Part shown: in pieces, positions 31,817-35,243 of the stretch | Layout: every line of letters starts with the position of its first letter | Numbering within the stretch: the stretch's first letter is position 1 | Source: UBA11540 sp045531755 | Lineage (GTDB): Bacteria > Bacillota > Clostridia > Oscillospirales > Ruminococcaceae | Reading direction: 5' to 3' | Assembly: GCA_045531755.1 (NCBI GenBank) | Contig: JAZSEP010000081.1 | Coordinates: 1 to 35,243 of the forward strand | DNA length: 35,243 nt | The notes under the pieces: model-generated | What the model was told of the DNA's origin: nothing | The model's input: the letters and a program-made list of their open reading frames with translations, nothing else | Databases searched by the model: none | Made by a program: the position numbers and the translations under genes

Positions 31817-33577
31817 CTATTGTATCTCGAACAATTTTCCAATCTCTATAAAGGTCTGTTCATCATACGGTGTCGTGAGTCCTGCGTGTTTGATGGTCGC
31901 GATATACTCGCCGCCGTTTTTGGGTTCTTCGACAAGCTTTTTGTATATCTTTATTGCGGCATCGTAGTCGGTTTTGCTCTTTATATATATTTGGCAAGAT
32001 GCCAAAAATCCCTCTGCATAGCAGTAGTTTTCGCCAAAATAGCTAATTGCGTGTTTTCTCCAATAGTTCATAAGATTAGTTACCATATTGGTGGAAAAAT
32101 CTCGCACATCATACTCATTTATCAGGTCATTCATTATATTCTGAAGTTCCTGAAGTGTCAGCGTGGAGAGGTCGCTTGTTGCGATGATTTCATCGAATTC
32201 GTCTTTTATAACGCTTGCCACAATTTGATACATCCAATCAAACGTCATATAGGTCTCAGTGCTGTGGAAGGCAATGTTATCAATCTTTTCCGAAAGATAG
32301 CTATAGCATAGTAGAGTGTTAGCGGTGGAGTGGGTTTCCTTCAAAGAAAAGGAGAAGTCTTTCGTATTACTAACCGTGTCTGCATAGTAGTGGCCAAGCT
32401 CGTGCGCCATAGTATCGATTGCCATTTTGCCCTTGTGAAAATAGCATATCGGGGTGCTTCCTACTGTATAGACCATAGCAGAATTATAGGAGGTATCCTT
32501 GTCACCGATTATAATTTTATCCTCATCAAATACGCCTACCATAATCTCACTGGCAGACTTGGGAAGCGATAAGAAATAGTCAAACAGATAGTTCTCCTCA
32601 AAGGTGTCATATGCATCGTAGAGATAGCTGTTTGAAAGGTCATATTCATCAGCGCTAAGCTGGCTGTCAAACACTCTATATCGCATTCCGAGCAGTTTGC
32701 CAAGCGGGACGAGGTATTCCTTCACGTATTCTCTGAACACCTCACGCTGTTCGGCTGTATCGGTTCTATTGTACACGACCTCGCATGCATAATCGTAGTA
32801 GTCTGTGCTATCGCCCGATTTAGCGTAGTTATCAGCGGCAATCAGGTATTTTTTATATACCTCAAACATCTCATCGTCACTTGCATTATTATTTTTGAGC
32901 GAGTTGTACTCACCCTCGAGTTTTTTCATTTCGGCGAAATATGCATCGGATCTGACGGCTGTTAGCTTTCCGAACGTCTCGTCGATTATCTGCTCAAGAG
33001 CATCCACAAAGATGATCGAAGTGCCGTATAAGGAATTTCTGAAGCCCCAGAACGAATCGTGAACATCGTTATAACGATTGTATGCATCCATATACGTGTC
33101 CCATGTGTCGTCATTCATGTCACAGCAATAGAGCAGATATGCCGCATCGCATTCGGTCTGAAACGCCTCTTCAAGTGTCAAAAGCTCATACACCGCGTTT
33201 CTGAATTCGTCCAATCGGGCTCCTTGATGGGATTTTGCTATGTTCTTGGTTTCGGTCACCTTAGCCTTGAAGCGTTGAACGTCAGCAGTTGTGAGGTTAA
33301 TCTTGAGATTTGAAGCCGTTACCGTTGGATATATAATCTCAAAGACATAGTTTTTTTCTTCCTCCGAGCTTGTCGCTTCAGTTCTTGCAGAGCTTGTCGC
33401 TTCGGTTTTTGCAGAGCTTGTTTCCTTTTCGGGTTTAGATTCTTCGGGCTGTGACGAAGTTTCAACAACCTCGCTTGTCACGTTGGAAGAAACTGCAACA
33501 TCGGTCGTATCGCAGGATACAAGTGAGGCGAAGAGCATCAATATGCCCATTAAAAATGCAATTGTTCTAAGCTTCAT
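31817..33577 (-). CDS. M3-like zinc metallopeptidase lipoprotein
   Basis: Probable surface-anchored peptidase. The signal peptide has a hydrophobic core and lipobox LVSC with Cys22 as the lipidation site. A Ser/Glu/Thr linker (residues ~30-75) contains an 8-residue duplication, followed by a helical body with the zinc motif AHELGHYYAD near residue 390 (HExxH) and a downstream SLKETHSTANTLL whose Glu is the likely third ligand, as in M3 oligopeptidases. 586 residues suits a small M3B-like enzyme plus linker. AAGGAG (33587-33592) precedes ATG 33577. Sequence drift around the third ligand leaves some doubt about full activity. Confidence 0.85.
   Translation of the reverse strand: MKLRTIAFLMGILMLFASLVSCDTTDVAVSSNVTSEVVETSSQPEESKPEKETSSAKTEATSSARTEATSSEEEKNYVFEIIYPTVTASNLKINLTTADVQRFKAKVTETKNIAKSHQGARLDEFRNAVYELLTLEEAFQTECDAAYLLYCCDMNDDTWDTYMDAYNRYNDVHDSFWGFRNSLYGTSIIFVDALEQIIDETFGKLTAVRSDAYFAEMKKLEGEYNSLKNNNASDDEMFEVYKKYLIAADNYAKSGDSTDYYDYACEVVYNRTDTAEQREVFREYVKEYLVPLGKLLGMRYRVFDSQLSADEYDLSNSYLYDAYDTFEENYLFDYFLSLPKSASEIMVGVFDEDKIIIGDKDTSYNSAMVYTVGSTPICYFHKGKMAIDTMAHELGHYYADTVSNTKDFSFSLKETHSTANTLLCYSYLSEKIDNIAFHSTETYMTFDWMYQIVASVIKDEFDEIIATSDLSTLTLQELQNIMNDLINEYDVRDFSTNMVTNLMNYWRKHAISYFGENYCYAEGFLASCQIYIKSKTDYDAAIKIYKKLVEEPKNGGEYIATIKHAGLTTPYDEQTFIEIGKLFEIQ
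33366..33418. repeat. 24-bp tandem duplication in the peptidase linker
   Basis: Two 24-base units (33366-33389 and 33390-33413) differ at two positions and a partial third copy follows. On the coding (minus) strand each unit encodes an 8-residue block of the ATSSARTE / ATSSAKTE type, so linker length can vary by slippage without shifting frame. Confidence 0.85.
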
Positions 33578-33610
33578 GTGGTTTTTCTCCTTGGGGTAGT
33601 TTTCAAGTCA

Positions 33611-33639
33611 ATCATAGCAAATTTCAAAGCGTTGTGCAA
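33611..33639 (-). promoter_or_regulatory. Possible promoter of the peptidase gene
   Basis: TATGAT (33616-33611) is preceded at 17 bases by a weak TTGCAC (33639-33634) on the minus strand. The -10 is good, the -35 poor. Confidence 0.42.
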
Positions 33640-33676
33640 TAAAATAAAAGGTTAATGTTGTTAACTAACGGTTGAA

Positions 33677-33716
33677 ATTTTAATCCACGAGCACAAAAGC
33701 GCTCGCGGATTAAAAT
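33677..33716. repeat. Long inverted repeat near the recombinase end, terminator or element boundary
   Basis: Arms of 16 bases (33677-33692 and 33701-33716) pair with a single mismatch around an 8-base loop: a G+C core flanked by ATTTTAATCC / GGATTAAAAT. The symmetrical A/T flanks allow it to terminate transcription both ways. It is the strongest structure in the 220-base gap 33578-33797, which otherwise holds no gene. Confidence 0.7.
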
Positions 33717-33747
33717 CATTTACATATCAGCACAACAACGCAGAGTT

Positions 33748-33779
33748 ATTTCGCAATTATTCGCATTAACAAGCGAAAT
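33748..33779. repeat. ATTTCGC/GCGAAAT inverted repeat with internal direct repeat
   Basis: Seven-base arms (33748-33754 and 33773-33779) enclose 18 bases that repeat the motif TTCGCA-ATTA. It lies just beyond the stop of the recombinase reading frame and could be a hairpin ending that transcript or part of an attachment site; the sequence does not decide. Confidence 0.4.
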
Positions 33780-33797
33780 TATAAAAACTCAAAAGAT

Positions 33798-34586
33798 TTA
33801 GGCTGACTTTGGTCTTGGTAGATACTGCTCCTCAATTTCATATCCACCCTTTATGTATATAGTTAATTTTAGATCTTCAGATACTACAATTTGGTTGACC
33901 AATCTTCTAACAGTCGAGTCATCAAACTTATCAACTACTGCACGATCCTCTGCCAGATACGCTTTAATCCGGTCCATTTCCCTTTTTGCTTCTTCATTAA
34001 AATTCAGTTGTCGAATCACTTGCTCTTTTTTCTCTCTGAGAATCTTAATTCTTTTTGTACAGTCTGCTATGGCTGCTTCAAATTTTTCCTGATTATTACC
34101 CGATTCACGAGCAAGTTTTGACAAATCCATTATTCTTTGCTCTTCATCCCGGATACCTTTATCAATAAAATACATATCCTCAGATCTCTCATCAGCTGAT
34201 GCAGCGTATATCAAATGACTATTAACAACTTCATAACCTTTTTCTCTTCTCTTTAGCACGCGAGAGAGAGCCCGACACACTGCATCTTTAACAGCATCTT
34301 CTTCTAAACCAATCGAATTCGAGCAATATTTGTCAGCATGTTCAAGACGGCTACTGCATCTCCAGTAATGCATAACCCCGTCTTTTTTCTTTACAGTTTT
34401 TCGCCTGTAATGTCCGGTACAACATCCACATACCAACAATTCAGAAAGGGCATATTTCCCACTATACCGTCCTTTAGTAGTTGAAAACAATTCCGATTTC
34501 TTTCTTTCGGTATTTCTCTTTGCTATTTCGGCTTGAACAGCATAGAATACATCTCGTGTAATTATGGCCTCATGATCATCCTGCAC
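33798..34586 (-). CDS. Large serine recombinase, zinc-ribbon and coiled-coil part (second frame)
   Basis: C-terminal half of a large serine recombinase, the kind used by phages, ICEs and other site-specific elements. Visible are the start of the linker (DDHEAIITRDVF), the zinc ribbon (CGCCTG, then YWRCSSR and CSN), a coiled coil (about residues 145-205) and the final strand-rich tail that normally ends these proteins. The annotated GTG start at 34586 is only the first possible one: the homology continues upstream in the same frame through NNGQKARYLV to an A7 run at 34621-34627, where it joins the other half in a different frame. So this is the second half of one split gene rather than a separate gene. 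Confidence 0.85.
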   Translation of the reverse strand: MQDDHEAIITRDVFYAVQAEIAKRNTERKKSELFSTTKGRYSGKYALSELLVCGCCTGHYRRKTVKKKDGVMHYWRCSSRLEHADKYCSNSIGLEEDAVKDAVCRALSRVLKRREKGYEVVNSHLIYAASADERSEDMYFIDKGIRDEEQRIMDLSKLARESGNNQEKFEAAIADCTKRIKILREKKEQVIRQLNFNEEAKREMDRIKAYLAEDRAVVDKFDDSTVRRLVNQIVVSEDLKLTIYIKGGYEIEEQYLPRPKSA

Positions 34587-34612
34587 AAGATACCGTGCCT
34601 TTTGACCGTTAT

Positions 34613-34629
34613 TTACTTTCTTTTTTTGC
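34613..34629 (-). other. A7 slippery site joining the two recombinase frames
   Basis: On the minus strand, AGC AAA AAA AGA AAG TAA ends the first frame. Stepping back one base after the second AAA gives AAG AAA GTA AAT AAC, exactly the expected recombinase continuation. The run of seven A is at 34627-34621. One extra A would restore a single frame, so either a base was lost or the site is read by -1 frameshifting or polymerase slippage. Confidence 0.8.
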
Positions 34630-35014
34630 TTATGCAGTCAACACAATAGGTTTTTTGATACATGATATCACCACAGTACTTCTCATTCTGCAGCATATTA
34701 AGAATTGCAGTTTTGTGCCACGTATCACCACCAGAGAAAGTTTTGAAGCCACTATCCTCAAGAAAATGCTTAATTTGATAAATACTCATCCCGTCAAGGA
34801 AATACCTGAATATTGTTCTTACTACCTCAGCTTCTTCGGGAATAATATAAACTTTTTTGGTTATTTTATCTCTCCGATAACCAAACATATTCATATTACA
34901 ACAGTAAGTTCCATTTTCCATCCTATTGTTTGTTCCTTCGTGAAAAAACATTTCTCGACCAAACAAACTCAAGAAATCATAACGTTCATTTTTAAAAGTA
35001 GAATTAATAAACAT
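34613..35014 (-). CDS. Large serine recombinase, recombinase-domain part (first frame), catalytic domain absent
   Basis: 133 residues. From RMENGTYCC on, it matches the 'Recombinase' DNA-binding domain of large serine recombinases: MFGYRRDKITKKVYIIPEEA, VVRTIFRYFLDGMS and TWHKTAILNMLQNEKYCGD. It ends CVDCISKKRK-stop where a normal protein would continue KVNNGQKARYLVQ; that sequence is present one frame away. The first ~30 residues (MFINSTFKNERYDFL) do not resemble the family, and the N-terminal resolvase domain with the catalytic Ser is missing: a stop codon lies two codons before ATG 35014 in this frame. The region is visibly richer in A+T than the housekeeping genes to the left. Confidence 0.82.
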   Translation of the reverse strand: MFINSTFKNERYDFLSLFGREMFFHEGTNNRMENGTYCCNMNMFGYRRDKITKKVYIIPEEAEVVRTIFRYFLDGMSIYQIKHFLEDSGFKTFSGGDTWHKTAILNMLQNEKYCGDIMYQKTYCVDCISKKRK

Positions 35015-35020
35015 TTTTCA

Positions 35021-35242
35021 TCATCCTATCAAATAGAAATTCTTTTCCAACACACGAATATTATCCCAACGTTTCATGTCGACTGGAATTTTAGGTTCCC
35101 ATACAGCCAGTTCATAAATACAAATATCCTTTTTCTCGAATATTGAAACATCACCAATATTACAATTATAAAAGCACAAACATAGTCCGTCCCTCTTTTG
35201 AACAGTATTTGTTTCTGCAAGTCGATCGTAGCCATGTCGTTC
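35021..35242 (-). CDS. Unrecognised partial gene upstream of the recombinase
   Basis: The minus-strand frame is open from the window edge to TGA at 35021, 73 residues, with the start outside the window. The composition looks coding (no low complexity; segments such as ICIYELAVWEPKIPVDMKRW and LEKNFYLIG). I see no known motif; it has four Cys, three of them within a short stretch (CLCFYNC). It ends 6 bases before the ATG of the recombinase fragment, the spacing of an operon pair or of a broken longer gene. It is not a resolvase catalytic domain by eye. Confidence 0.6.
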   Translation of the reverse strand, partial: ERHGYDRLAETNTVQKRDGLCLCFYNCNIGDVSIFEKKDICIYELAVWEPKIPVDMKRWDNIRVLEKNFYLIG

Positions 35243-35243
35243 T

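Noticed and set aside
31460..32311. 283-codon plus-strand frame opposite the membrane protein and peptidase genes
   Set aside because: Antisense to the hydrophobic gene and the peptidase; composition follows from them.
33677..33779. CRISPR-like repeats near the right end
   Set aside because: Only paired inverted repeats, no regularly spaced direct repeats and no cas gene.
34595..35146. 183-codon plus-strand frame opposite the recombinase
   Set aside because: A+T-rich shadow with no motif; the minus strand carries recombinase homology in both frames.
1..35243. tRNA or rRNA genes
   Set aside because: Reading both strands I found no cloverleaf with a T-loop GTTCRA element in a proper context and no conserved rRNA segments.

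Overview
The window looks like a chromosomal segment of an anaerobic Gram-positive bacterium of the class Clostridia, probably an uncultured gut-type Oscillospirales/Ruminococcaceae-like lineage. This is inferred from gene content and order: a DivIVA-ileS-lspA-rluD run; an rplU-prp-rpmA-obgE set with the cleaved N-terminal extension on L27; Mini-III; a split transketolase; FprA with rubredoxin; and no outer-membrane genes. Promoters are textbook sigma-A type and most terminators are clean stem-loops with T-runs. Species cannot be fixed from the sequence alone.

Layout. Positions 1-6690 (+) carry the end of a DivIVA-family gene, ileS, lspA, an RluD-type pseudouridine synthase and the two halves of transketolase, closed by a bidirectional terminator. 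Positions 6747-10512 (-) carry a six-hairpin glycosidase, an FprA flavodiiron protein, a 52-residue rubredoxin that is easy to miss because it is so short, and a ZIP metal transporter. Positions 10571-14993 (-) are one ribosome and translation operon: L21, the Prp protease, L27, ObgE, Mini-RNase III, a YitT membrane protein and an HPr-kinase-like ATPase. A terminator inside it separates L27 from ObgE. A MATE exporter (15012-16412, -) lies upstream. Positions 16513-21723 (+) hold murC, an Lrp/AsnC regulator, an aminotransferase, ispE, a TIM-barrel isomerase and nrdR. A consensus promoter then drives rpsF-ssb-rpsR (21743-22929).

Positions 23012-29780 (-) form an apparent four-gene operon read from right to left: an SbcD/YhaO-like nuclease, a YhaN-like SMC-type ATPase with a membrane hairpin in its middle, a small membrane zinc-ribbon protein, and a MacB-like ABC transporter. 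It is divergent from an AI-2E family transporter (29939-31084). An inverted repeat fills the gap between the two -35 boxes.

The right end (31100-35243) is accessory. It has the orphan C-terminus of a calcineurin-like phosphoesterase abutting a small membrane protein, an M3-like peptidase lipoprotein with a duplicated linker, a gap rich in inverted repeats, and then visibly more A+T-rich DNA. That DNA holds a large serine recombinase lacking its catalytic domain and split by a shift at an A7 run, preceded by an unrecognised partial gene. This looks like one end of a decayed or unusual mobile element.

The best candidates for something undescribed are the recombinase with its slippery A7, the nuclease/ATPase/zinc-ribbon/ABC operon with its shared operator, and the HPr-kinase-like protein in the Obg operon. 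No CRISPR array, tRNA or rRNA gene was seen.
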